Source of the DNA: Auricularia sp. M13
Lineage: Eukaryota; Basidiomycota; Agaricomycetes; Auriculariales; Auriculariaceae
Direction of reading: 5' to 3'
DNA length: 64,000 nucleotides
NCBI GenBank assembly: GCA_037042915.1
Contig: CM073196.1
Coordinates: forward strand, 3,534,001-3,598,000
In this document: piece by piece, positions 1-10,501 of the stretch
Layout: every line of letters starts with the position of its first letter
How positions within the stretch are numbered: the stretch's first letter is position 1
Notes under the pieces: model-generated
What the model saw: the letters and a program-made list of their open reading frames with translations, nothing else
Told to the model about the DNA's origin: nothing
Database searches by the model: none
Made by a program: the position numbers and the translations under genes

Positions 1-740
1 TCCGCCGACACTCTACTGAGCCAAGCGTATGCGACACTTCCGACGGCTTGCCTGCAGTCGACAGTCGGGAGGTCATCGCACGCCGCGATGGCGGCAGCTG
101 CATCTTTTCGGCTTATGGGAACGTGACAGAGGCACACATCATCTCGAAGCAAACTGGCATGAACGTGAGCATATCCGCAACCTTATACATGCCGCAGGTG
201 AGAGTCTATTTGAAGCAACGAAGGAAAAGAAGTCTGTCGATGGGTGGTCAGCTCAAGGTACGGCGGCCAGCGAGCAGGCACAACCTAGTCTGCCTCGCGA
301 GGATTCTTCCAGGCCGGGCATCTTTCCTGCATAATCGCCACTCGCGCTGATGAGCGCATCCGCCACGAAGTGGTCGTCGCGGAAGAGCAGACGGTTGAAC
401 GATCAAAGAAAGCACGTTAGTCAACGGGTTGGGCAATTCAGTCTACTCAAATTGCTCTTTCAACGTATTCGAATACTCTCTCGTCAATGTCTTTTTTCGT
501 AATTAGTCAATTTCCTCCTATCAAGTGCAAGCCTTGCAAATCTCACATAATACAGACATCATTTATCTCTTTCCGTAATCCAAGGAAAGTGGGAAGGTCA
601 TTGTGGTACAAGAAATTAGGGCTCATTCTTTTACTCTATGCGTTAAGTAATGGAACACCAAGACTAAGCGTTTGCGACCAATGGTTCCTGGAATGAGCGG
701 AGAACGGAACAGACGCGAAAACTCCGACTCCTCTCTCGCA
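1..740. other. Left flank; possible HNH-nuclease remnant, otherwise no gene
   Basis: No complete gene is visible. In the forward frame from about 48 to 190 there is a short stretch reading RRDGGSCIFSAYGNVTEAHI, which resembles the core of fungal HNH endonuclease domains (RDGG-x-C followed by an AHI motif). It has no supporting start, splice sites or remaining domain, so it is at best a fragment. From about 350 to 740 the DNA is AT-richer and shows nothing recognisable. This flank ends at the target-site repeat of the element that starts at 752. Confidence 0.3.
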
Positions 741-751
741 AACGATCTCGT
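741..751. repeat. Left copy of 11-bp target-site duplication
   Basis: The sequence AACGATCTCGT occurs here and again, in the same orientation, at 10334-10344. The two copies lie immediately outside a matching pair of inverted ends (752-768 and 10317-10333), which is the expected arrangement for a target-site duplication made by a cut-and-paste transposon. Confidence 0.85.
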
Positions 752-970
752 AGTCTCGTAACCAGCCGGTCGGGCGAGCGGACTTTGAAACCCGGACACG
801 TCCGCTCGCGGACCGTCTGGGACGAATGGTCGCGGTTTAGATATGTCACAAACTCAGATACTGAGCGTGACACGACACTTAGCCGATTTTCACTCCTCCA
901 CCACCCAAAATCGGTTCCCTACAGACCACAATAAAAATGCGTTTTAGTGAAAATGGGAGCGTTTTAGATG
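752..970 (+). repeat. Left terminal inverted repeat with internal hairpin
   Basis: This block is inverted relative to 10129-10333. The outer 17 bp and the inner portion (about 828-970) are well conserved between the two ends; the middle is not. The poorly conserved middle still forms a hairpin: 762-783 pairs imperfectly with 800-820. Confidence 0.8.
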
Positions 971-1270
971 TAAGATATTTCAACTTCATAAAAATTACTC
1001 GACCTCGAAATAAGCCCAGGAAGGCCGGTGCTGCCTGGTTTCGGCTTTCTTCTAGCATAGGGCGACTTCTAATATTTCTTAAGGGCTTAGTGGCTTGTGA
1101 CCGCTCACCATAACCACATTGACCGGGTGTTGCAGGCAACGGTCTGCACCGTCAACTGCCTCTGCTGCTTTCTCCATTGCTGTTGCCCGCCGTCGCGTAC
1201 ACTGGGCCTTCAGATGCCGTTTATATACAGCAAGACGCGCCGCCGTGGTACGAGGCGTCTAAACGCGGCG

Positions 1271-4200
1271 TCAATCAGCTTCGCCGTCACTGTCTACAGG
1301 CTCCGGCAACCCGTCTGTTTCCTGCTCGTCGTCTGACTCGTCGCTCGCCTCGTCATCCCGCCACACGCTATCGGGGTCCAGATCGACGTCGTTCTCGTCG
1401 ACGAGGCGCAAATATAGCTCGTCGTATCCGCTGTAATCTTCAAACTCGGAGCTGGTGCTGCTGGCTGCATCGGACACCTCGCTCTCGTTTCCACCGTCCT
1501 GCGCAATATCTGCGCCATTCTGTACTGTCAAAATGCGCTCGCTCTGCTGTATTCGTGACGGAGACCGATCTGCCTGAACGTCAGTTGGTGTCGTGGCCCG
1601 ATCGACGCGCATCGCACCGATGCTCTGCTCGCCCTGACGGTCTCTGCTCTCAGGCTCCATCCCAACTGTTCCCACCGCTTGTGAAACGCTTGCACTGTAT
1701 GCCTGTAGCGGTTTCACTCTGCAGCGGGCCTGCAAGGTGCGGAATTCATCATTATACTCACTCAGCGCCGTATTTGCGCCGAGGAGCATTTGCTGAAACC
1801 CCACCGTCAGTAGATCTGTTACGGGATCGACTTCGTCGCCGGAGTCCCCCCTAGGAGATCCCTTCGTGTATATTTTTCGTTGGGCCAGGCTCTTCATCAG
1901 CTCGTTGATGTCGCGCGTCAGATCCGGTGTTGTGTGCGTGCTACCTTGGTATGACCCCAGAGCTGAATGCATCTGATTTGCAACAGTGCGGAGAATGTCG
2001 ACGCATGGAGATATCATGGCTAGCCATTCCCACGACGCGTTGCTGCCATGAGCGGCGTACATTTTCTGTGAGTTGTCAGCCTCATTGACTTTTCAAACGG
2101 CTACTCTCTGACCTTGATCCAAAAGTTCATGTGTTCCTGCATGAGATCGAGCGCGACCCATCCATCCTTATGTCCAGTAGGATTCACCAGCCAATTACTC
2201 AGAATGAGTTCCCTGAATCGTGGTGAGCAGATTCCGGTTTGAATGCTGCGAACACTTACTTGAGTTTCGGCGGCCACACGTGCGTTAGATGGTGAAGCAG
2301 AAAGAGCATCTCCCGTGCGTACTTCGGGTGTCCGCCCGCTTTGAACATTAATGCCAACCATTTCAGCGCGAGTACGATGTGCCCCGAGCGCCCGGATTTC
2401 ACAGCGCGGCAGAAGGTTCGGAGGCCAAGCGCGTCACGCAAGAACAGCGTCGCATTTTCGAAGACAATATCCCCGGCTCCAGCGTCACGCTCTCGACGGA
2501 GGTCGGAAATCACTTCGACTGAAGCAAAGGTGCGGTAAATTTTTCGGCCGTATGAGTGGAGCTCCCGCCAGGTAGCGATAGAATTCGCGCAAGATGCTAG
2601 GTCGGGTTGATTGCTGACCAGAAGCAGGCAGTGCAGAACTCTGGCATACTGTACCCGCGCGTCACATTACCACGTCACGGGTCACAGGCCCTTCGTGGTG
2701 TGGTAATAAAACGCGATTGTCACGGGTCACAAACGGGTGGTGGTAATGTTTCCCACATGTCACAACATGTCCAAAGCTTCGAAATATGCCATTTTTTTGC
2801 TGCGCTACGCGCAATAGGCCTTACTTACTATGCTATCTCATGTTATATATGATCATACTTCATCCTCTTCATTGGACTCTCGCAGAGTCGCATTGTATGC
2901 TTAAAAATAGGATGATTCTGCGCTGACGGTAGGTAAGGGTCACATGTCACAGACTGCTCGTGGTAATGTGTCCCCCATGTCACAGCTCGAAGGCCGTGGT
3001 AATGTGACGCGTGGGTACAGTACAGCGATACGTAGATGAGGTCTCGGCAGACCCTGTACGGTGGCAACGAGGTGAGAACAATTGGCTTTCGATCGAGCAC
3101 AGCGTTGTGAAATGAGAGAGACCCAGGATCCTGTGCGCCAGCGTCTGACCGACCGTAGTGAGCGGCGAACACGCAAGAGACCGCCGCCATGTCGGTATGG
3201 AACAGCGCGAGTACTGGCTTTGCCCAGCGCCAGCTTTCGGGCCCGCGTTCGTGACCTGCACGTGCAGCGATGATAGAACGCTGACGAGCGATGGTTAGCT
3301 GGTCTCCGAAGAACAGGCGCACTTTGCCAGCGGCTCCAGGTGAAGTCATGTCCACGCCGAGCTGCACGTGAATCTCATTGACAACCTCGATGTTGCCAGT
3401 GATCAGCGCCTCGTCGATGTCCATAGTCTGCAGTGGATAAAGCGCCGTTTTGTGAACACGGATCTGTTGCGGGTCAACTGGTCGTGTGGCATCTAGCTGC
3501 ACCCGAAAGCGTTCAAAGCCGTCGGGACCATGATCGATGATGACCTCGAGCGTAGTATCAACTAGTAAGTCCTCCCATAGATCAGCCTCTTCTTTGGTGA
3601 ACATGAGATCGGTGATATCGAGCTGCGGGGCTTCCAGAAATGCCGCCTCCGCTGCGTCGACGTCGAGAGCCTCATCGACGTTGAAGTCGTCGTTGTTGGC
3701 ATGCAATGGAGCCGCCGTCGCATTGGTCATATTCTGCTGCGCGTCTACACCAACCTCAGTGTGTACAATACATATCTCAGCGAAGGTAACGCACCCTTGC
3801 GAGCAACAATCTGTTCCGCAACTGGGTCCACGAAGTTGACGTTATCGTAGGCTGTCTTATATCGTCCAGTGCGTGCAAGGCGTCGTGCATCCGCCAAGCA
3901 CGAGGCTGCAAGTACAGGTATGATCCCGGTGCGTCGCTTTATCGCAGGTTCACGTATTGCTGACTCCCTCGCGTTGCTCTCAGAAGTTTCTTTGCCAGTC
4001 TGCGACATTCACCGTGAGCCACACTGAACCGCAGGTGGGTTTGTTGTCTTACCTCGTCCCTAGTATCATCGTCGACAGGCTGTATCCTATCGATGAGACG
4101 CGGGTAACTGCAACTCCATCCCGAGTGAGATAACACTGAGATCGTCTGACGTTGGGCTCCTGTTGCATAGAGGTATAGACCATTGTACACAGCGACAAGA

Positions 4201-5181
4201 TCGTTGTACCGACTGTGCTCGCGGAGCAGAGACGTCATGACCTGTGTTATGACCTGCAAATCATGGCACTGTAAGTTGTGCTTGCTGCGGGTTAACTCGG
4301 TCAACGCTTACATTTCTTTTCCGCGTCTGCATAGTCTGCGTGGAAGACGCCCTCTGCCGCCTGGACGTACAGAAGCTCTCGAGGACTTTTAGCGTGACGG
4401 GAGTGGCGGCTTCAAACTTGGGATAGAGCGCGTCAAGACGAAATTCCAGGATGTCTTGCTTCGTCAAACCCCCGTCGGGGCAGCGCATCCAGCCCGCCTG
4501 CGTTACGCGTGCGCTCTCCCGCCCAGCCAGGCGGGCAACGTGGGACGTAATCCATTGGTCGACGCGCTCTCGGACGAGGCTCGGTGTTTTTGGGTGTGTC
4601 GTCCAGAACGCGAGGATTCTGTCGACAATGCTTCGGTCGCGGAATAGCTCCTCCCAGCGGCGTTCCCGGAGGCCCTCTTCTTGCGAATCTGGGTCCAGCA
4701 CAAATAAAAGGAATGTCCCCAGTGATATGCCGGCTGCGCGCATAATTCCCAGGAGTCGAGCACAGTTGCTGCGCTGCTCTTCTTGACGGGCTTGCTGTTG
4801 CTTACGCAGTTCTTCCTCGCGTTTTTCACGCTGCTCCTCCTGTTCGCGAGCGAGCTCCTGCCTTGCTGCCGCCAGGGCGCGGTCGTTCAGCTCCATTGTG
4901 GCACGCCGTTTCCGCAAGGCCTTCTTGAGGATAATTGCTTTGCGCTCCTCCGCGGTGCCAACGATAGGCGACGTCCGGTCGACACCAGGGTCACTGGAAC
5001 ATATGCGCTGCCCGGAATCGAACGGCGAGATGCTAGATGTCGGGCTAGACGCTGGCAGACTGCTTGTAGCGTGCCCTGCTTCCACGACATGCTGAGGCAA
5101 TGGTGATGCCTCCCAAGTAATAGCGGACGTGATCGAGTCTTCGCTGTCGCTCGGCAGCCAGTCTACAGCGCTGCGAGACAT
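1271..5181 (-). pseudogene. DUF6589-domain protein of the large element, interrupted by a MITE
   Basis: I model six exons: 5181-4312, 4268-4053, 3999-3795, 3744-2260 (interrupted), 2212-2113 and 2065-1271. If the MITE and its duplicated TA (374 bp) are removed, the exons total 3,297 nt, exactly 1,099 codons, and the frame stays open throughout. The N-terminal third is charged and coiled-coil-like (REEQ/KREEEL-rich, around residues 90-140). The middle contains YDNVNFVDPVAEQIVARK followed by DAQQN, then FFGDQLTIAR and ALFHTDMAA. The C-terminal part has LSNWLVNPTG and GSNASWEWLAMIS. These are hallmarks of the DUF6589 family, which is expanded in Agaricomycetes. The acidic tail is disordered. As the sequence stands, the ORF stops inside the MITE at 2843. 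A nuclear, transposase-like role is inferred from its position inside a transposon; no catalytic triad was identified. Splicing-out of the MITE would rescue it but is undocumented. Confidence 0.75.
2647..3022. mobile_element. 372-bp MITE with TA duplication, inside the DUF6589 gene
   Basis: The element runs 2649-3020 and is flanked by TA (2647-2648 and 3021-3022). Its ends are inverted repeats: the left begins CTGTACCCGCGCGTCACATT and the right, read in reverse complement, begins CTGTACCCACGCGTCACATT. Short GTGGTAATG motifs recur inside. TA duplications and short non-coding length fit a Tc1/mariner-type MITE. Its removal restores the reading frame of the surrounding gene exactly. Confidence 0.8.
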
Positions 5182-5234
5182 GGCTTCGCCTGATGATACG
5201 GTGAGAGAGGGACGGGATCAATGTTAGCTTAGAC

Positions 5235-7393
5235 AAGACTCTCAGTCACTTGAGATTTATCTTTAGTGTCTGTAGAACACTAAAGATAAATCTCCGGCTG
5301 TTCTGGAACACAACATATAGTATGTGCCGCGCCTTGGTGCGGCATGAAGGAACTGCCATTAACTGAGTGAGCTCGAGATAAATCTCATCACGACAGCCCG
5401 AGCGTGCGCCGAGAGGCCGGCGCTTATCCTCATCAGCATTCCCGGCGTTTATTCAGCAATCATGAGACTGTCCCGACGCCGGCGCTTAAGGAGCGTATCA
5501 GCGAGCGGTTATTATCCAACAATTTGCAGGCCGCTGTCACCGACGGTCTATCTTATTGTGTGCTGTGTCTGGACTCTGATGAGCAACACGGAGCATTTCT
5601 ACATTGGACACAAGAGACGGCGAGCGACTGCTGTAAGTACAACTAGTTAGCATCGGTAGTGTGGGCAGGTAAAAGCGGGAGAACTCACCACGGGAAAGTC
5701 AGCGCCGCGCATTATCACCCTGAGACCAGCGGCGGGGGCGACGCTGCTGTGAGAGCTGGATGAGCCGAGGTTGCGCCATGCGGTAGGTAGCGTTCGGCGA
5801 GGGCGAACTTCCTCGCCACAGGGATGAGGCCCGCTCAGTGTTTTGGGTGGCAGAGATCAGGTATCTGCTCGCGGAGCCGTCAGAAACGCAGGAGGGTATC
5901 AGAAAAATGAAAGAGCTCACCTCGCGCGCAATGTCCACAACGCGTCCTCGAGCACCTCGACCGTTCCCGTCTCCGCAGCGTCCACCCGCGAGTACAGGTA
6001 GCTGTGGTATATGTGAGTACCAGCAATGCTATAAACCAGATTTTTGAGTGAGCGGGGGCGGTGGGGAGAATGAAACGGTGTACCTCGGCGGGGCGTGTCG
6101 ACTTGGTCATTAGTACGCCGCGGCAAGCTTGCACCTACCACCACGTTTTGCTCCGCGCGGGGCTTCGAGTTGAGATGCTCCCAAGGTAAATGACATGCAC
6201 AGGGACGAATGGGACGCTGCTTGCACGTCGTCAGAAACCGCAGTCCTCGTGTCAGAGAATGCGCACACCTCAAGACTGGTCCAAGATCACCGCAGCCTCA
6301 CTTCAGCGAGCGGGGATGTTGATGCAGACGCGTTAAATGGCCGAATTCCAATGTATCTTCCACTGAGTTAACTGTTTGCGCTCACCGCCAGAGATTGGTG
6401 GGCGAGAATAGCACCGACGGTGGGCCCGTTGATGGTGCGGAAGACATTCAGGCCCGTCCCCAAGCCTCAGACCTTTAATTAAGGCCTCAGTCCTGAATTA
6501 TCGGTTCTATTGTTCGACGCCAAGGAGCGGGAATCAGCGCGATCCGCCGACTTCATTCTCCGCCATCTCTCTTGCTCTCCCGCCTTTCCGTTGCCCCTGC
6601 AACCCTGTGGTGCTGCCTCCATTTGGAGGTCGCCCGCTTCTTCTCTTATTCGCCGGTGTTGCCTCATTTGGGGCGGTGCCATCGGTCCGGCGCCACCGGC
6701 ATCGTCGCTGTGTCTGGGCTCTATATTCTATTCTGATTGCGGCACTCGTCGCGGGCACACGTTATCTTTGGTACGCCCGAATGCTACCTCTCTTTTGTCC
6801 ATTCTTCGCTGACACACGGCGCCGATCAGTAGCGCAGTAGCCCGAGCGATACGTGCTGCACACGCAGCGCACTGAGCGCTCGTTCGCTCAGCCTGCGTCC
6901 CGCTATGAATCGTGCGTGAAGTTTCGTGAAATCTTGCCAAAACTTGCTCATTTTACTTTCTCGCCTTTGCCATATTTCACCTCTGCCCGTGTTTGCATCG
7001 ATGGCATTTATCTCGTTTGCTGATGTTGTGAAACATGTTGGGATTTATCCCGATACCTGTTGACGCTGGGATGATCCTCACGTCTTGCTGATATCCCGAA
7101 ACCGGATATATCTCGATTGGATATATCCCGACTTATCCTGTCTCGTCTTTTGCTTGGTTTGCACAAATCGATCCAAATTTATCGCGATTTATCCCAATTC
7201 GTTCTTCTTGTCTTGCAACATTTTTATCCCAATTGATTCCGTCCACTCGTTGACACCTTCTCCGTCTCATTGGGATTTATTCAATTCGCTATATGCCACA
7301 TGTTGTACATACTGGTGTTCTGGAATCACATCGGATTTATCCCAACGTGCTCTGGAAACACTGAAGATAAATCCCCAATGACTGAGGAGGCTC
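5235..7393. mobile_element. hAT-like non-autonomous element, copy A, nested between the DUF6589 and RecQ genes
   Basis: The 2,159-bp element starts AAGACTCTCAGTCACTTGAG and ends GACTGAGGAGGCTC. Its flanks are GCTTAGAC (5227-5234) and GCTTAGAT (7394-7401), an 8-bp duplication with one mismatch. The ends form long imperfect inverted repeats of about 90 bp, rich in GATTTATC motifs that may be subterminal transposase-binding repeats. No transposase is encoded; internal ORFs are short and not conserved as proteins. Eight-bp duplications are typical of the hAT superfamily; Zisupton-type elements are an alternative. It separates the DUF6589 start from the RecQ start and so has split their shared promoter. 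Confidence 0.8.
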
Positions 7394-7420
7394 GCTTAGA
7401 TCAAGTTGCTCCTTTTCCTC

Positions 7421-9943
7421 ATGCCACCGCGCACTCGCCGACCAGCAGCTGCTAGTGCCAGAAATGGTATCTCCTTTCTTCCGATTACCGACACGGATAA
7501 GGCCAACATAGGAGTCTATATGAAGGACCGTCGAGGGTGGCCGCACGAACTGCGAGCAATGCAGATTGAAGCAGCAATCGCGCAAATCGAAGGCCGCGAC
7601 GTCCTCGTGCATGCACCCACGGGCATGGGAAAGACAGCAATTGTAGCGGCACCCCATGCCTTCCCGCAGAGTCAAGGTCGAGTCACGATTTTCATCTCGC
7701 CATTAATTGCGCTGCAAGAGGAGATGGTCACTACCTTCAAGGAGGAATTCAGGCTCACTGCTATCGCTGTAAACTCAACACGGCGTAAATGGCTGAGAGC
7801 CATAATGAAGGTAGTGATGGTCCTCAGAATCTCTGCATTGACTCATGCTGTTCATAGGATATCTGCCAGGGCAAATATGCCGTCGTTCTCATCTCGCCGG
7901 AAATGCTGCAAACGCGGCGGTTCATCGACGGTGTTCTGCGCGACCAGGAGTTCGGCTTGCGCTTCCTCTCCCTCGTGGTCGACGAGGCGCACACTGTATC
8001 GCACTGGGGCGCTCAATTTCGCAAGAAATACGCCTCGCTCGGTGTAGTGAGAGCATTTATGCGGCCCGGAACCTCTGTCGTCGCTCTGTCCGCGTCGCTT
8101 ACACCTCGTGTTCGGCGCGATGTCCTCCACAAGCTGCGCTTTGGGACTAAGTTCGTCAGCATAGATCTGGGCAACAATCGCCCTAATGTTTCGATCGTCG
8201 TCCGAGCGTGCCATCGCCTGTTCACCTCCTTTGCGGACCTCGACTTTGTGATACCCACAGACGTGCAGAACGCGGCAGATATTCCAGCGACATTCGTTTA
8301 TGCGGACAATAAGGAGGACGGCGCAGCGATTGTTGACCATCTGCGGGATCTCCTTCCGGAGGATATGCGCACGCTTGGCCTGGTTAGGCCGTTCAACGCC
8401 TCACTGTCCCACGACTACCGCAAAGATGCTCTTACGCATTTCAAGGCTGGAAACATCCGTGTGCTAGTCTGCACAGATGCAGCGGGGATGGTGAGACATC
8501 CGTTGGAATGATTGTGCACTTGCTCATCGAGATTCCAGGGTTGTAACCTCCCTAACATCGAGGTCGTTGTGCAGTGGAAGCTCCCGGAGAAGCTGTCCAT
8601 GTTTGTCCAGCGTGCAGGGCGAGCCGCGCGTCGTCCAGATACGACAGGACTGGCTGTACTACTAGTCGAGCCCTCGGCATATACTGAGCTGCCAGACGCA
8701 GCACAGGCGGAACCCAGTGCGCCGCGGAGCTCATCAAAGAAAGCGAAGCGCGGCGGTCGCAGCAAGAAGACTGGTGGCAAGCCGCGTGCTCCGCGGGGAT
8801 GGGCGAAAGACCACGGGCGATCGCGCGGCTCAGCACACAATTCCTCTGAGAACGAGATCGACCGCAACATCAAGCTGCTTGTCAGCGAGCTCGCCGAGGA
8901 TGAGGGCCTCATTGCTCTGGTCCAAACTGGAGATTGTCGGCGCAGGGTGGTCGCCGACGCTTTCGATAGCGCCGATAAATGTAAGCTGCCGTTGTGAACA
9001 TTCCCACTTCATGTATTGATCTATTTCAGCGTCAACAGTTGCGTGCTGCGACCTGTGCTGTCCAGAGCTGCTAGACCGTGTGCTACCAGGTCGCGGACCC
9101 AAGCGCAAGGCCCGCAAAGCAAAGCGGGACAAGCAGAAGAAGCCGGCATCCGACGTCATCGGCGCGTTATGCTCCTGGCGCCTGCGCACCTGGAAGGAGG
9201 ACTTTGCCAACCAGTTCTTTACTGAGCGAGCCATACTCCCCGACGAGCTCATCAATGCTCTGGCGCTGCTCCCTGAGATCGACGACGAGCGTGCACTGGG
9301 CCGAGAGCTGAGCGATTGGCTCTTCGCCGCCAAATACAGCAAGTCGATTTGGCGCACTCTCGCACACGTATACGACGAACGGCCACAGCCTGCGCCTGCG
9401 CAAAAAAAAAGGAAACGCGGCGACTCGACGCAGGAGCCAACGAGCGCCTCGAGCGCTACCGCGCAGCTGCAAGAACGCACCACAACCTCGAGCGCCCAGC
9501 GCGACGCAAATGGGATCGGCGCACCTGACGGTGGCGCCGCTTCTGCTTCTTCAGCTCCCGCTGTGCCAAATGCTGCGCCCGCGCCAACCGTCTCCTCGAC
9601 GTCTGCACCGGCAGCGAAGCGCCGGAGGAAAACTGTCGCTACATCTTCATCTGCGCCGCCTCCACTCCCCGCCGCTGTACCCGCGCCTTTAGGCTATGTA
9701 CTACCGCAGCCACAGCTGATCAAGTTGAAGCGTGGCAAGTCCCTGCCGCCTGCTTTGGAACAGCTGCAGCCGCTGCCTGCACCTCAGGGGCCCTATTACG
9801 ACCCTTCCCGTCTCGTAGTTGGCACGGACGGCCGCCACTACTTCTACAGCGTTGACAACAGGTGGTACCTCATGCCGCCACCGCCGCCGCAAGTTGCTGC
9901 AACTCAGGCTCCGGCTCATATGCAGACGGGAACCTCGGGCTGA
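7421..9943 (+). CDS. RecQ-type ATP-dependent DNA helicase of the large element
   Basis: Four exons (7421-7810, 7858-8490, 8539-8980, 9030-9943) give 792 residues in frame. Visible motifs in order: Walker A HAPTGMGKT near residue 70, ISPLIALQEEM, the DEAH box in VVDEAHTVSHWG, ALSAS (motif III), CTDAAGMGCNLPNIEVVVQW, and QRAGRAAR (motif VI). A RecQ-type zinc-binding site follows, with Cys in GDCRRR and in ACCDLCCPELLD. The last 170 residues are a low-complexity Ser/Ala/Pro-rich tail with a basic KKKRKR stretch, probably a nuclear signal. Expected activity is 3'-5' unwinding of DNA. Its start lies 28 nt downstream of the nested hAT-like element, so its own promoter has probably been displaced. 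It lies inside transposon ends, so it is likelier a transposon-encoded helicase than the host RecQ. No inactivating change is seen. Confidence 0.85.
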
Positions 9944-10128
9944 TTTTACTTAGCTACATCTCTGCTTCATGTTGATAGTAGAATTAGAGGCATCTTGATG
10001 CACTACATTGTGTAAAAATGTATCCCAGGCATGTAACTCGAGTTGAAGCATCTCAATCGGCCACCGGCAGGCCAACAGCTGCCAAGTAGACACAATATAT
10101 ATTTTGGATGGTTATTTTGAAGTTTATC

Positions 10129-10333
10129 TAAAACGCTCCCATTTCCACCAAAACGCATTTTTATTGTGGTCTGTAGGGAACGAATTTTGAGTGGTGAGAG
10201 GGTGAAAATCGGCTAAGTGTCGTGTCACGCTCAGTATCTGAGTTTGTGACATATCTAAACCGCGACCGCCCGTCCCAGCCGCTATGATGACGAGCCCCGA
10301 GCGGAGTCTGAAATAGCGGCTGGTTACGAGCCT
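10129..10333 (-). repeat. Right terminal inverted repeat with internal hairpin
   Basis: This is the inverted counterpart of 752-970. It contains a perfect 11-bp hairpin stem, CCAGCCGCTAT at 10275-10285 and its complement at 10313-10323, in the same relative place as the left-end hairpin. Confidence 0.8.
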
Positions 10334-10344
10334 AACGATCTCGT
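10334..10344. repeat. Right copy of 11-bp target-site duplication
   Basis: AACGATCTCGT, identical to 741-751. The insertion point is about 160 bp upstream of the start codon of the questin oxidase-like gene. Confidence 0.85.
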
Positions 10345-10501
10345 GACCAAATGACACCATCATCGTTGGAGCAGAGCACCTGCTTCCGCCGACCTGGGGT
10401 GCAGTCACCCGGCGCGGGTGCTGTTTGTTACTCAGCACCCTGCGGAACGCTGCCGTTCTCTAGGAGCATTCTTGTTGGTTAGAGCCGCAGCGACTCTCAA
10501 C

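Larger units (their letters stand above)
752..10333. mobile_element. Large DNA transposon carrying DUF6589 and RecQ-helicase genes, with nested insertions
   Basis: The element is 9,582 bp and is bounded by a perfect 11-bp direct repeat. Its outer 17 bases (AGTCTCGTAACCAGCCG at the left) match the reverse complement of the right end in 16 of 17 positions. Inverted similarity continues to about 970 and 10129. It holds two divergent genes: a DUF6589-family protein (5181 to 1271) and a RecQ-type helicase (7421 to 9943). Removing a nested 2,159-bp hAT-like element with one of its 8-bp duplications, and a 372-bp MITE with its TA, leaves about 7.0 kb. In that reconstructed state the two start codons would lie about 70-80 bp apart. 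Helicase-encoding DNA transposons are known in fungi (the AcademH lineage of Academ), so that is the first family to compare. I cannot confirm the assignment from sequence alone. Confidence 0.85.

Noticed and set aside
1177-1854. 225-codon plus-strand ORF
   Set aside because: Antisense shadow of the last exon of the DUF6589 gene; Arg/Ser-rich with no recognisable motif.
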